A stretch of 21,087 nucleotides of DNA. Source: Bacteroidales bacterium. Its GTDB lineage: Bacteria; Bacteroidota; Bacteroidia; Bacteroidales; Muribaculaceae. The notes under the pieces are model-generated. The model made no database searches. It saw nothing but the letters and a program-made list of their open reading frames with translations, and was not told the origin of the DNA. Shown here one piece after another: positions 1-7,796 of the stretch (position 1 is its first letter; each line of letters begins with the position of its first letter). The stretch covers positions 1 through 21,087 of the forward strand of contig DXXK01000036.1 of assembly GCA_019416425.1 (NCBI GenBank), in the 5' to 3' direction. The translations under genes and the position numbers were made by a program.

Positions 1-18
1 TCAAAATTACATAAAAAT

Positions 19-45
19 CCCCTGCCGACGCAACACCGGCAGGGG
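19..45. terminator. Bidirectional intrinsic terminator
   Basis: A perfect 9-bp stem (CCCCTGCCG at 19-27 with CGGCAGGGG at 37-45) encloses a 9-base loop. It is followed by a T-rich run on the + strand (46-58) and preceded by an A-rich run (11-17), so it could terminate transcription from either side. It probably closes the transposition-helper gene of the IS21-like element from the left. It could also stop leftward transcripts leaving the operon that ends at 195. Confidence 0.75.
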
Positions 46-120
46 TCATTTTTATTTTAGCCATCAGGGGTCAGCGAAATAATGGGCCACGGGGTCAATC
101 AAGACTGGCGCACGGGGTCA
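42..120 (+). repeat. Four GGGGTCA repeats at about 24-base spacing
   Basis: GGGGTCA occurs at 42-48, 67-73, 91-97 and 114-120. The second to fourth copies share neighbouring bases (CAGGGGTCAG, CACGGGGTCAA, CACGGGGTCAG). The steadily shrinking 25/24/23 spacing suits a multimeric DNA-binding transposase that sits on one helix face about every two turns. The first copy overlaps the right arm of the terminator hairpin. Confidence 0.7.
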
Positions 121-194
121 GTCCGCTCTGGATTTTCCACCTAATCAACTTTACTGTAGTCAATGTCCTATCCACATACGAATGTATTGACTAG

Positions 195-3100
195 TCAGGA
201 GAGTGGTGCGACGGCGTGGCGGAGGCGCGGGGGAAGGGCGCGGCGGTAGCGGGTCCAGTCATCCAGACGGCGCTGGGCCGAACGGCGGTTTCTTAAGGCG
301 CGAGCCTTCAGCTCCGTGCGGTAAGGCTCGCGTAACAGAGGCGCCAATTCCGACTGCAGACGCGCTAATTCCAACTGCGGATTCATAATCGAATCGCCAT
401 CGTTGACGAAAGGATATGACGAAGGATGATTCCCCATCAGGATGTCGGCCTTGTACAGCGTATGGTAGGCGTCGGTGTACTGTCGGGCTTCCATCTGACG
501 GCGAGCAGCACGAATCAGGGCTACACGCGTCAGGCCAACCATACGGGCCGGAGTCGGATCCATATACACCTTACGGTCCAGGCTGTTCGGAGCCTTCACC
601 AGACCGATGGCCCGGCGCAGCTCCGCATCAGCGACACTGTCACTGGCCACACCAAATCGAGTGCCGAACAGCACGGGCGTCATCAGCGAGTCCGGCAGAT
701 GCAGCCGCACATAGTCGGGAGCATTGTCCATCCAGTAGACAGGACGGTCGCCGGCATGGCTCAGGAAATCGAATATCATCAGCTGCTGGAAACGAAGGTC
801 GCCGGACTTACCCGTCCGCGACAGCTTGCGCAGATCCATAACCACGGAATCACATCCGGGCACAGCAAGCCGGACATACCTCCCCGCAAACACAGGGCTG
901 CCTCCCCTATCCACAGTGTCGAGCAGCTGACGCAACGCCACGTCCGCCGATACCGTATCGGTCCGCGTGCCGACAACCCGAACGTTATTGAACATATCGA
1001 ACAGAATGTCGCCCCGTTTCAGCGTGGTCTCCAGCGCACACGACTCGCGCCACGGCGCCAGCAGATTGGCCGCGTAGGGCGACATGGTCAGATAGGACAG
1101 GTTGACGACGCGCACATCCCGACGCACTCCCAATACCTCCTGCGCATACCACAGCGGGAAGGTGAAGTTGTCGCCATCCACGAATATCACCGCATCCGGC
1201 TCCAGGGACTCCAGGGTGGCCACGGCGGTCTCGGTGGCGGCATTGCGGCCACGACGGTCATGGTCGTCGAAATTCTCGGCACACATCCACGCAGGCACCA
1301 TCAGCAACAGCAGGAACGCCCACGGCGTGCGGAACCATCGTACCACAGCAAGCGCCCCGAAACCAATCCATATAGCGTACGTCCAGAAAGAGCCTAAGAA
1401 AGAATAATCCCGCTCGCGCGCCTCGCCGGGGTTCTGGTTCAGATAAACAACTATGGCCAGACCTGTCATGACGAACAGAAGCATAGTGACGGCCGCCATA
1501 GCCCGTCCACGATTGCCCGAACGATACAGCCATATAATCCCGACTATGCCAAGTATGAACGGGATTGCGAAATAACGGTTGCGGCCGGGATTGTCGCGCC
1601 CCGCCTCGGCCGGGAGGGCGTCCTCAGCGCCGAGCATCAGATTGTCCACAGGCGTGACGCCCGTGATGAAATTGCCATGCTGGACCTCGCCCTGCGAGTG
1701 TATGTCGTTCTGCCGTCCCACAAAATTCCACAGCAGATAACGCATGTACATGCAGCCGATCTGATAGGAACCCATCATCCGCAGATTCTGCATAAAAGTC
1801 GGACGATATGAATACACAGTGTCGCGTGTACCGTCAGGACGCATCTTGGCGACCGGACGGCCCAGCGTGTCAAAAGCCTCGGAGATACGGACACGGACCA
1901 TATCGGCGGTATCCATCCCGGCCCAGTCCTCGAACGACCTAAGGTCGCCCGGATCGCGGCTCGTCATGCGCGGAAGCCACATATCAAGCTCGGGAGTAAG
2001 GATATTCTTCTGCAGGTATCCCTTGACCAGATACCCCGGTCGGCCCGAAGCCATGACGCGGGCATTGGCGGTGGAATCGCGCTGAGACAGATGTCCGGCC
2101 GACATGTCGACCCGCATCCCAGGCTCGTACGGAATCAGCTGGGGATGTCCCTGCTTCAGCGCATACTTATGGTATACCGGATAGTCACGTCCCTCGATCC
2201 ATTCCTCCTGAAACATAGGACGGCTGTACGGCGTGTTGCCGCGCAGCAACGGAGCGCCGCCATACTGCTCGCGTGCCTGATAGCGGGCAAAGGCGAACGG
2301 CTCGCCCGGCATCGCGGCATTGGCCGGCGACGGAATGTCACCGCGAATCGGTATCAAGGCGTATGCGCCGTACCCTGCCAGAACCATCGACAGCATCCAG
2401 AAGCAGAGGTTCAGCCTGCGGCGTCCGGCATGCAGTGTCCAGGCCAGACAGTCCAGCAGAACCATTCCGAGCAGCAGCACGAAGGCCACCACTCCCGACA
2501 GCATGGGGAGTCCCAGCCGGTTGACGGCAATCTCCTCAAGCCATGCGGCAAGCGATATGGTATGAGGCATAACCACCGCCAGCACCAGGCCCACCGCCAG
2601 CATTCCCAGACAGACTATCAATATCAGTTTCCATGGATTGCGCACGCCTCGGCGCACTCCCCATATCAGCGCCAGCGCAGGAATGGCCAGCAGGTTCAGC
2701 TGATGCACGCCGATGCTGAGGCCGAAGATATAGGCTATCAGTACCAGCAGACGGTTTGCCGCCAGAGGGTCGCGCGTGAAGGCCCACTTGACCATCAGCC
2801 AGACCGTCAACGCGGTGAAAAAGATGGACATGGCGTAGACCTCGGCCTCCACGGCCGAGTACCATACGGAATCGCACCATCCGAACGACAAGGCCGCGAC
2901 CACGGCGGTTCCGGCGGCTCCCCACACCTCGGTGATGCCTCGGCGGTTGCCGATGCCGCGCAGTATCCACAATGTCAGACGGAAGACAATCCCAGCCAAA
3001 AAGAAACCCGCGAAGGCCGTGAAGAGGCCGCTGGTCAGATTCACCGCATAGGCGGCATGTTCCGGTCCGGACAGCAGCGTGGCCATATGCGTGGCCAGCA

Positions 3101-3281
3101 TCCACACCGGATTGCCCGGCGGATGACCAACCTCCAGCAGATAGGCCGCCGAGACGTATTCCGGACAGTCCCAGTAGCTGACCGTGGTCGGGGTGGTGAA
3201 CCAGTAGGTGGCGAGGAGCACGGCGAATACGCTCCAGCATACCCAGCGGCTCGCGCGTCGTATCAGTTCAGGCTGCGTCAT
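195..3281 (-). CDS. DUF2723 family multi-pass membrane protein (GT117-like)
   Basis: The 1028-residue protein has many hydrophobic segments in its N-terminal half (for example residues 13-29 and 215-240) and a second cluster around 570-660. A soluble C-terminal part of about 370 residues follows. Near the N terminus, after the first membrane segment, are D38, E41 and the HPPG motif at 53-56, typical of the DUF2723 family. That family is related to eukaryotic TMEM260, an O-mannosyltransferase, and is classed with lipid-linked-sugar GT-C enzymes. A role in protein O-glycosylation or envelope glycan transfer is therefore likely but inferred. Its ATG overlaps the stop of the upstream glycosyltransferase gene by 4 nt (ATGA), so translation is probably coupled. 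It is the last gene of the leftward operon, and the IS21-like end lies about 55 bases beyond its stop. Length is ordinary for the family; it appears intact. Confidence 0.9.
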   Translation of the reverse strand: MTQPELIRRASRWVCWSVFAVLLATYWFTTPTTVSYWDCPEYVSAAYLLEVGHPPGNPVWMLATHMATLLSGPEHAAYAVNLTSGLFTAFAGFFLAGIVFRLTLWILRGIGNRRGITEVWGAAGTAVVAALSFGWCDSVWYSAVEAEVYAMSIFFTALTVWLMVKWAFTRDPLAANRLLVLIAYIFGLSIGVHQLNLLAIPALALIWGVRRGVRNPWKLILIVCLGMLAVGLVLAVVMPHTISLAAWLEEIAVNRLGLPMLSGVVAFVLLLGMVLLDCLAWTLHAGRRRLNLCFWMLSMVLAGYGAYALIPIRGDIPSPANAAMPGEPFAFARYQAREQYGGAPLLRGNTPYSRPMFQEEWIEGRDYPVYHKYALKQGHPQLIPYEPGMRVDMSAGHLSQRDSTANARVMASGRPGYLVKGYLQKNILTPELDMWLPRMTSRDPGDLRSFEDWAGMDTADMVRVRISEAFDTLGRPVAKMRPDGTRDTVYSYRPTFMQNLRMMGSYQIGCMYMRYLLWNFVGRQNDIHSQGEVQHGNFITGVTPVDNLMLGAEDALPAEAGRDNPGRNRYFAIPFILGIVGIIWLYRSGNRGRAMAAVTMLLFVMTGLAIVVYLNQNPGEARERDYSFLGSFWTYAIWIGFGALAVVRWFRTPWAFLLLLMVPAWMCAENFDDHDRRGRNAATETAVATLESLEPDAVIFVDGDNFTFPLWYAQEVLGVRRDVRVVNLSYLTMSPYAANLLAPWRESCALETTLKRGDILFDMFNNVRVVGTRTDTVSADVALRQLLDTVDRGGSPVFAGRYVRLAVPGCDSVVMDLRKLSRTGKSGDLRFQQLMIFDFLSHAGDRPVYWMDNAPDYVRLHLPDSLMTPVLFGTRFGVASDSVADAELRRAIGLVKAPNSLDRKVYMDPTPARMVGLTRVALIRAARRQMEARQYTDAYHTLYKADILMGNHPSSYPFVNDGDSIMNPQLELARLQSELAPLLREPYRTELKARALRNRRSAQRRLDDWTRYRRALPPRLRHAVAPLS

Positions 3282-4384
3282 GGGTTGTAGATCTTGTCCA
3301 TTTCGGAGATGAAGTTATTCCAGTCCAGATGTTCCTCGTAGTATCGGCGCGCGTTTGCGGCCAGGGAGTTGCGCAGGTCGGCGTCCTCCGCCAGACGCTG
3401 CATGGCGTCGGCCAGTTTGGAAGAATCGTTGGGCGGGGCGAAAATCGCCGAGACACCGTCCTGCAGATATTCGGACTGAGCGCCGTTGGGCACGCATACC
3501 TGCGCACGGCCGCAGGCCATGTTGCGCAGACATTCCAGACCGAAGGCCTCGCGCCGGGCGGAGGCCTGGACACCGAAATGACTCTCGGCAATCATCAGGT
3601 AGATGTCGCCCGCGGGTATGATCCAGTCTATGCGGTCCATCACGTCGCGGGCCAGAGCACGGCGGCGCATCTCGTCGATATAGTCAGGATGACCGTACCC
3701 GGCTATGCGCAGACGCAGCTTCACGCCGCGCAGCTTCAGCGCCGCCAGCGCGTCGATGACGGCCTCGAAGCCCTTGCCTGCCACAATCGGCCCCTGGCAC
3801 AGGGCCGTGACCGGACCGCGCTGAGGCTCGGCTATCACCGGCTTGTCGTCCATGAAGAGTCCGTTGTACAGCACATGGATCCGGTCCTGCGGCATGGGGC
3901 AGGACTTATCCTTCCATGGAGTCAGGAAAGCCTCCAAGGCGGTATTCGAGACGAAGACGTTCGCATCGACATTGCGGCACATCCGGCGGAACAGGGGTTT
4001 GTCGCGTCCGGGGGCAACCGTATGGCGAGTGGCCACAAGCCGGATGTCGGTACGGTTCACCAGACGGCGCGCCGCCAGCACGGTAAATGCATCACGGTAG
4101 CGGTGTACATGTATCACCACACGGTCGCGAGGCAGCGTGCGGAACAACCGGGCCATCTGCCAGATGGACCCCATGTCGGTGTATCCTCCGAACAGCGCGT
4201 GACGCAGCGGAATGCCGTAGGACATGAACTGCGTGTCCACCACCTTGGCGTCACGGGTTATGGCCGATACCTGCCACCCCATCGAATGATAGTGACGGCA
4301 GATGTCGAGCGCGTACTGCTCGACACCGCCCCAGTGGATGGAGGGCACCACATGTATCAATATATCCCTTTGCTGTTCTGCCAA
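3278..4384 (-). CDS. GT4-family glycosyltransferase
   Basis: The 368-residue protein has the two-Rossmann GT-B layout of family GT4. The acceptor-side GGVEQYALDICRHY is at 19-32, the hinge strand leads to VAGKGFE (K204, a likely donor-phosphate contact), and the C-terminal donor-side block REAFGLECLRNMACG is at 278-292. The family's E-x7-E signature begins with E279, but its second glutamate is replaced by R287, which is unusual. No membrane segment is seen, so it probably works at the inner face of the membrane on a nucleotide-sugar donor. The start is a TTG at 4382-4384, 23 nt after the upstream stop; no ATG occurs until codon 35, too far inside the fold. A TTG at codon 9 is an alternative start. 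The gene overlaps the DUF2723 gene by 4 nt, suggesting a shared glycan or glycoprotein pathway. Acceptor and sugar are unknown. Confidence 0.88.
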   Translation of the reverse strand: MAEQQRDILIHVVPSIHWGGVEQYALDICRHYHSMGWQVSAITRDAKVVDTQFMSYGIPLRHALFGGYTDMGSIWQMARLFRTLPRDRVVIHVHRYRDAFTVLAARRLVNRTDIRLVATRHTVAPGRDKPLFRRMCRNVDANVFVSNTALEAFLTPWKDKSCPMPQDRIHVLYNGLFMDDKPVIAEPQRGPVTALCQGPIVAGKGFEAVIDALAALKLRGVKLRLRIAGYGHPDYIDEMRRRALARDVMDRIDWIIPAGDIYLMIAESHFGVQASARREAFGLECLRNMACGRAQVCVPNGAQSEYLQDGVSAIFAPPNDSSKLADAMQRLAEDADLRNSLAANARRYYEEHLDWNNFISEMDKIYNP

Positions 4385-4407
4385 AGCTCGGAATCAGGGT
4401 TAGCGTA

Positions 4408-5532
4408 TCAATTGGTTTCGGCCAGCATGACACGGATGTCGATGCTGGGCAGCGAGGTGTAGGAACCTATCAGCTTGTCGACAAGTTTGCCGCGGTAGGT
4501 CACCATGCCCACCTGGACACCCGGTGTGGTTGCGATCATGCGGTCGAAGCCATCCTTGATCTGCATCTCGTCGAAGAAGTTGACCAGCGGATTCGAGATG
4601 GCCATGGCTACGGTGCGGGGCACGGATACCGAGGGATGCATGTCGTCCAGGTCCAGGACATAGACATTGTCCTTGAGCTGCGAGGAGAGCACCTGCGGGA
4701 ATGTGAACTGACGGGTGGTGTTGCCCATGATGATCACGTCGGCCGACTTGACACGGTTGGCCAGCACACGGGGATGAATGGCCACCAGTTCCACCTGCGG
4801 CATGAGCGACGGACGGATCAGCTCCAGGGCGGAAACGTCATTGTCCATTATCACCACCTTGGCGCCGTTGGCGGCCGCGGAATTTGCCGCGAACACGCAG
4901 GCGCGGTCGGCGCCGATCACCAGCACCTCGCATGGATTCAGTCCTGCCACTCCGGCCAGAAGCACTCCCTTGCCGCCGCCAAGATAGCTGAGGGCCTCCT
5001 CGGCATAGACTATGGCGCCACGGCCGTCGATCTCGTCCAGGATGTCGGCGAATATTGTCACCTCATGGTTGGAGTACATATTGTCCAGACAGCCCGTGCT
5101 GATGTGCATGCTCAGCAGCGCCTTGATTGTAGAGGCCTCGAACAGGTCGTGACCCATCATGCAAAGCAGAGCAGCACCTTTGGTCATCTTCTTGACATCC
5201 TTGGCCTTCAACGGCATGAACGACAGGACAAGAGGACACTTCAAGGCATCCTCCCGCGTCACAATCCTGACGCCGTACTCCATATAGGCCTCGTCGCCGA
5301 AGCTGATGTCCACGCCGGCTCCGGCCTCCATCGACACACGGAGTCCCGCCGAGGTCAGCATGCCGCATGCCTCAGGCGTCAGCAGCATCCGCGTCTCGTC
5401 CGAATCCGCGTAGTTGCCTACCATTCCTATATGTATCGAACCTCCCGCCGGCTCCCCCGGCGCGGGTTGAAGCTGAGGCTCCATTATCGCCTCCTCTACG
5501 GCCATTGTCTTATCTTCAATGTGTTCTGCCAT
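4408..5532 (-). CDS. AlaDH/PNT-fold protein (alanine dehydrogenase-like, degenerate)
   Basis: The 374-residue protein follows the alanine dehydrogenase / transhydrogenase alpha-subunit fold. After a 30-residue polar N-terminal extension comes the substrate domain with DETRMLLTP (R48 matches the pyruvate-binding arginine) and EAGAGVDISFGDEAY at 69-83. A Rossmann segment follows at 203-230. H128 (in MMGHDLFEA) aligns with the catalytic histidine of alanine dehydrogenase. The catalytic lysine of the KVKEP motif is absent, its place being LVLSFMP (101-107). The dinucleotide motif GxGxxG is reduced to GADRAC at 207-212. Alanine dehydrogenase activity is therefore doubtful; a diverged dehydrogenase or a regulatory role is possible. 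It is the first gene of the leftward operon, starting at the ATG at 5530-5532, with an 80-base leader from a good promoter. Why it sits with glycosyltransferases is not clear from sequence. Confidence 0.75.
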   Translation of the reverse strand: MAEHIEDKTMAVEEAIMEPQLQPAPGEPAGGSIHIGMVGNYADSDETRMLLTPEACGMLTSAGLRVSMEAGAGVDISFGDEAYMEYGVRIVTREDALKCPLVLSFMPLKAKDVKKMTKGAALLCMMGHDLFEASTIKALLSMHISTGCLDNMYSNHEVTIFADILDEIDGRGAIVYAEEALSYLGGGKGVLLAGVAGLNPCEVLVIGADRACVFAANSAAANGAKVVIMDNDVSALELIRPSLMPQVELVAIHPRVLANRVKSADVIIMGNTTRQFTFPQVLSSQLKDNVYVLDLDDMHPSVSVPRTVAMAISNPLVNFFDEMQIKDGFDRMIATTPGVQVGMVTYRGKLVDKLIGSYTSLPSIDIRVMLAETN

Positions 5533-5593
5533 TGTCTTTGTAATTTTAAGGTTTCCCTGCGTAGCCGTCTAAACTTGTTACACCGCTGCCGCC

Positions 5594-5611
5594 GTAGTGT
5601 TGTTGCACTAC
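5594..5611 (-). promoter_or_regulatory. Hairpin at the predicted 5' end of the leftward transcript
   Basis: GTAGTG at 5594-5599 and CACTAC at 5606-5611 form a perfect 6-bp inverted repeat around a 6-base loop. It falls immediately downstream of the predicted leftward transcription start (about 5613), so the mRNA would begin with a short stem-loop. It may stabilise the 5' end or be an operator half-site pair. The function is inference. Confidence 0.4.
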
Positions 5612-5617
5612 AATTAG

Positions 5618-5649
5618 CAAAATTAACAAAAATCTCGCATCAAACAAAA
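5618..5649 (-). promoter_or_regulatory. Bacteroidota-type promoter for the leftward operon
   Basis: Read leftward, the -7 box TAATTTTG (5625 to 5618) matches TAnnTTTG exactly. A TTTG lies at 5649 to 5646, giving a 20-base spacer, which is the expected geometry of the Bacteroidota primary sigma factor. The predicted start of transcription is near 5613, leaving a leader of about 80 nt before the ATG at 5532. Confidence 0.7.
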
Positions 5650-5719
5650 ACTTTATTTGCAATCGCGTCTACGGAAGTGGCATGGCCCATCTCGTCGCCC
5701 CCTTAATAAAGCCGGAATA

Positions 5720-5750
5720 GTTGATTTATCCCGATTTTTTTGTAACTTTG
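5720..5750 (+). promoter_or_regulatory. Bacteroidota-type promoter for the TPR gene
   Basis: TAACTTTG at 5743-5750 matches the -7 consensus TAnnTTTG exactly. A TTG at 5721-5723 lies 19 bases upstream as a weak -33 box. Transcription would begin at about 5753-5757, practically at the ATG at 5758, so the TPR mRNA would be leaderless or have only a few bases of leader. Confidence 0.65.
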
Positions 5751-5757
5751 TGGAATT

Positions 5758-7740
5758 ATGCAGCGGAACAAATTTTTTCTGACCATTATAATCACGCTCA
5801 CGACCGTGGCGTTTCCATGGATCCGTGTGGACGCACAGGTCAACGCCGAACAGGTGCTGACCATCGGGCGCAATGTGCTCGGCATGGACGACTACATGCT
5901 CAGCATCCAGTACTTCAACCAGGCCATCAAGGCCAAGCCCTACATGGCCGAGCCTTACTTCTACCGTGCTCTGGCCAAGCTGCAGCTGGAGGATTTCAAG
6001 GGTGCCGAGGAGGATGCCACACTCAGCATGGAGCGCAACAAGTTCCGCACAGACACCTATCGCTTACGGGGCTTCGCGCGTCAGTCCATGGGGCAGGACT
6101 CGCTGGCCGTGCTGGACTACACCGCCGGACTGAAGTATAATCCGCGCGACCGCTACATGCTGTATTTCAAGGCCGTGGCCGAGACCGAGATGAAGCATTA
6201 CGACGATGCCGACGCCACGTTCGGGACGCTGCTGTCCATGTATCCCGGGTTTGAGGAGGGTCTGGCCGCCCGCGGCCGTCTCCGCGCCCTGCAAGGCGAC
6301 ACCGTGGCTGCGCTCGCCTCGCTCGACAAGGCCGTCAGCGTAGGCGCCAAGAACATCAACACCTATCTGCTGCGCGCCGAGATCAACTCCAAGCTCAAGA
6401 AATGGGACGAGTCCATGAAGGACATGGACAACGCCATCAAGCTGGAGCCTCGCGAGCCGGACCTGTACCTGAACCGCGCATACGTCCGATACAACCAGGA
6501 TGACTTCTTCGGCGCCATGGCCGACTACAACTACGCGCTGGAGCTGAACCCCGCGCACGAGGCGGCTCTGTTCAACCGAGCGCTGCTGCGCTACGAAGTG
6601 CGCGACCTGGACCGTTCGGCGGCCGACCTGCAGGAGGTGCTTCGCCTGGATCCCGACAACTTCCACGCCACGTTCAACCTGGGTCTGGTCAACCTGCAGC
6701 GCAAGGAGCCTAAGAAAGCCCTGGAGCAGTTCAACATCATCGCTCGCCGCTATCCGCGCTATCATAACGTCTACTACGCCCTGGCCGAGGCCTTCCGCGA
6801 CCTGGGCGACATGCGCAAGGCCATGGCCAACGTCCACAAGGCCGACGAGCTGGTACGCCAGTACGTCCATAACCCCACGGAACATCCTCTGGACCGTCCC
6901 GCCGTACAGATGGGTATGACCAACACCAATCATCATTCCACGCCGGATGCCGACGAGGACGAGAACGAGGTTATGGACCGTTTCAACCGGCTTGTCACGG
7001 TCAGCGCCTCGGAGCAGACGGACCTGAGCTACGACGACAAGATAAAGGGCCGCGTGCAGGACCGCGACATCAATATCGAGCCACAGGCTCCCTACGCGCT
7101 GTCGTTCGTATCGGCGGCCGCAACTCTGGACAACAAGCCGGTGTATTTCCGAGAGATGGACGACTTCAACAACCGCGGCTGGGCGGCATCGAAACTCTAT
7201 CTGGTATCAGAGCCGCAGGTCAGCGAGACAAGCGCCGAGAAGCTGTTCGCGCTTGCCGACCAACTGGACCAGAAGGCGGCGCTGGGCAATGCCACGGCAG
7301 CCGACCTGCTGAGCCTTGGAGTGGCGCGATCGACGCTCAAGGACTACGAGGCGGCCATCAAGGCCTACGACCGCGCGCTGGCGCTGAGTCCCAACCTGAC
7401 CACCGCCTACGTGGGGCGCGCTTATGCCCGCGCCGCGCTCGATGCCCGCCAGAGCCAGCTGGCCCTCGGCGACTACGACTCGGCACTGGAAATCGACCCG
7501 CGTCTGGCCTTCGTATGGCTAAACAAGGGTAACATATACTATGCCGCCCAGGACTTCACCGCCGCCATCGAGTGCTACGGCAAAGCCCTGGAGCTGGACC
7601 CGATGTTCGGTGCCGCGCTCTACAACCGCGGACTGACATATCTGCGTATAGGCAACCGCCGTCTGGCGTTCAACGACCTCAGCAAGGCCGGCGAGCTCGG
7701 CGTGCTGCCAAGCTACAACCTGCTGAAACGCATGAAATAG
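5758..7740 (+). CDS. Secreted tetratricopeptide-repeat protein
   Basis: The 660-residue protein begins with a signal peptide (basic MQRNK, hydrophobic residues 6-21, likely cleavage after VDA at 24-26), so it should be periplasmic or envelope-bound. A first TPR array runs from about residue 35 to 370, with repeats recognisable by motifs such as EPYFYRALAKL, EPDLYLNRAYVRY and HEAALFNRALLRY. A non-repeat segment at about 375-490 includes an acidic patch near 395-405. A second array, about 500-655, ends the protein. Such proteins are scaffolds for protein complexes; no catalytic domain is visible and the partner is unknown. The start is fixed by the signal peptide, although the promoter lies only a few bases upstream. 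The first gene of the rightward run, it is followed after 56 bases by pdxA, which may share the transcript. Confidence 0.88.
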   Translation: MQRNKFFLTIIITLTTVAFPWIRVDAQVNAEQVLTIGRNVLGMDDYMLSIQYFNQAIKAKPYMAEPYFYRALAKLQLEDFKGAEEDATLSMERNKFRTDTYRLRGFARQSMGQDSLAVLDYTAGLKYNPRDRYMLYFKAVAETEMKHYDDADATFGTLLSMYPGFEEGLAARGRLRALQGDTVAALASLDKAVSVGAKNINTYLLRAEINSKLKKWDESMKDMDNAIKLEPREPDLYLNRAYVRYNQDDFFGAMADYNYALELNPAHEAALFNRALLRYEVRDLDRSAADLQEVLRLDPDNFHATFNLGLVNLQRKEPKKALEQFNIIARRYPRYHNVYYALAEAFRDLGDMRKAMANVHKADELVRQYVHNPTEHPLDRPAVQMGMTNTNHHSTPDADEDENEVMDRFNRLVTVSASEQTDLSYDDKIKGRVQDRDINIEPQAPYALSFVSAAATLDNKPVYFREMDDFNNRGWAASKLYLVSEPQVSETSAEKLFALADQLDQKAALGNATAADLLSLGVARSTLKDYEAAIKAYDRALALSPNLTTAYVGRAYARAALDARQSQLALGDYDSALEIDPRLAFVWLNKGNIYYAAQDFTAAIECYGKALELDPMFGAALYNRGLTYLRIGNRRLAFNDLSKAGELGVLPSYNLLKRMK

Positions 7741-7796
7741 ACTGCGGCATGAATCCATGTCTAATTTTTGAAAGTTTTTGATAACAGCTGATAAGC

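Larger units (their letters stand above)
1..139 (+). mobile_element. Right end of an IS21-family insertion sequence (partial)
   Basis: The stretch carries four copies of GGGGTCA on the + strand at 42-48, 67-73, 91-97 and 114-120, spaced 25, 24 and 23 bases apart. The words following them (for example AATCAAGACTGGCGCAC at 96-112) resemble the multiple terminal repeats of IS21-family ends, where repeated GGGGTCA-type units sit between the end of istB and the tip. The tip is probably near TTTTCCA at 133-139, since IS21 elements usually end in CA. The istA and istB genes would lie to the left, outside the window. The family assignment is from memory of end structure, and the exact boundary is inferred. 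Confidence 0.6.

Noticed and set aside
42..120. CRISPR-like array, because four short repeats occur at even spacing
   Set aside because: The repeat core is only 7 bases, the gaps are about 17 bases and no cas gene is near. It fits insertion-sequence end repeats better.
157..193. Inverted repeat TAGTCAAT / ATTGACTA as a terminator for the DUF2723 gene
   Set aside because: The stem is 8 AT-rich bases around a 21-base loop with no T run; too weak to call.
426..1397. Long + strand open frame opposite the DUF2723 gene
   Set aside because: It lies wholly antisense to a convincing membrane protein gene and its translation is rich in His, Arg and Gln without any fold-like pattern. GC-rich DNA gives such frames.
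2091..3290. 399-codon + strand open frame opposite the DUF2723 gene
   Set aside because: Same reasoning: composition is dominated by Gln, His and Arg and it mirrors the codon pattern of the true gene.
3329..4462. 377-codon + strand open frame opposite the GT4 gene
   Set aside because: Antisense shadow of a recognised glycosyltransferase; no domain visible.
4636..5706. 356-codon + strand open frame opposite the AlaDH-like gene
   Set aside because: Antisense shadow; it also runs across the divergent promoter region.
6064..6936. 290-codon - strand open frame inside the TPR gene
   Set aside because: Antisense shadow of regular TPR codons, giving repetitive Val/Gln/Leu sequence.
7741..7796. Promoter for pdxA at TAATTTTTG near 7760
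   Set aside because: It has one base too many between TA and the final G, and no good upstream box.
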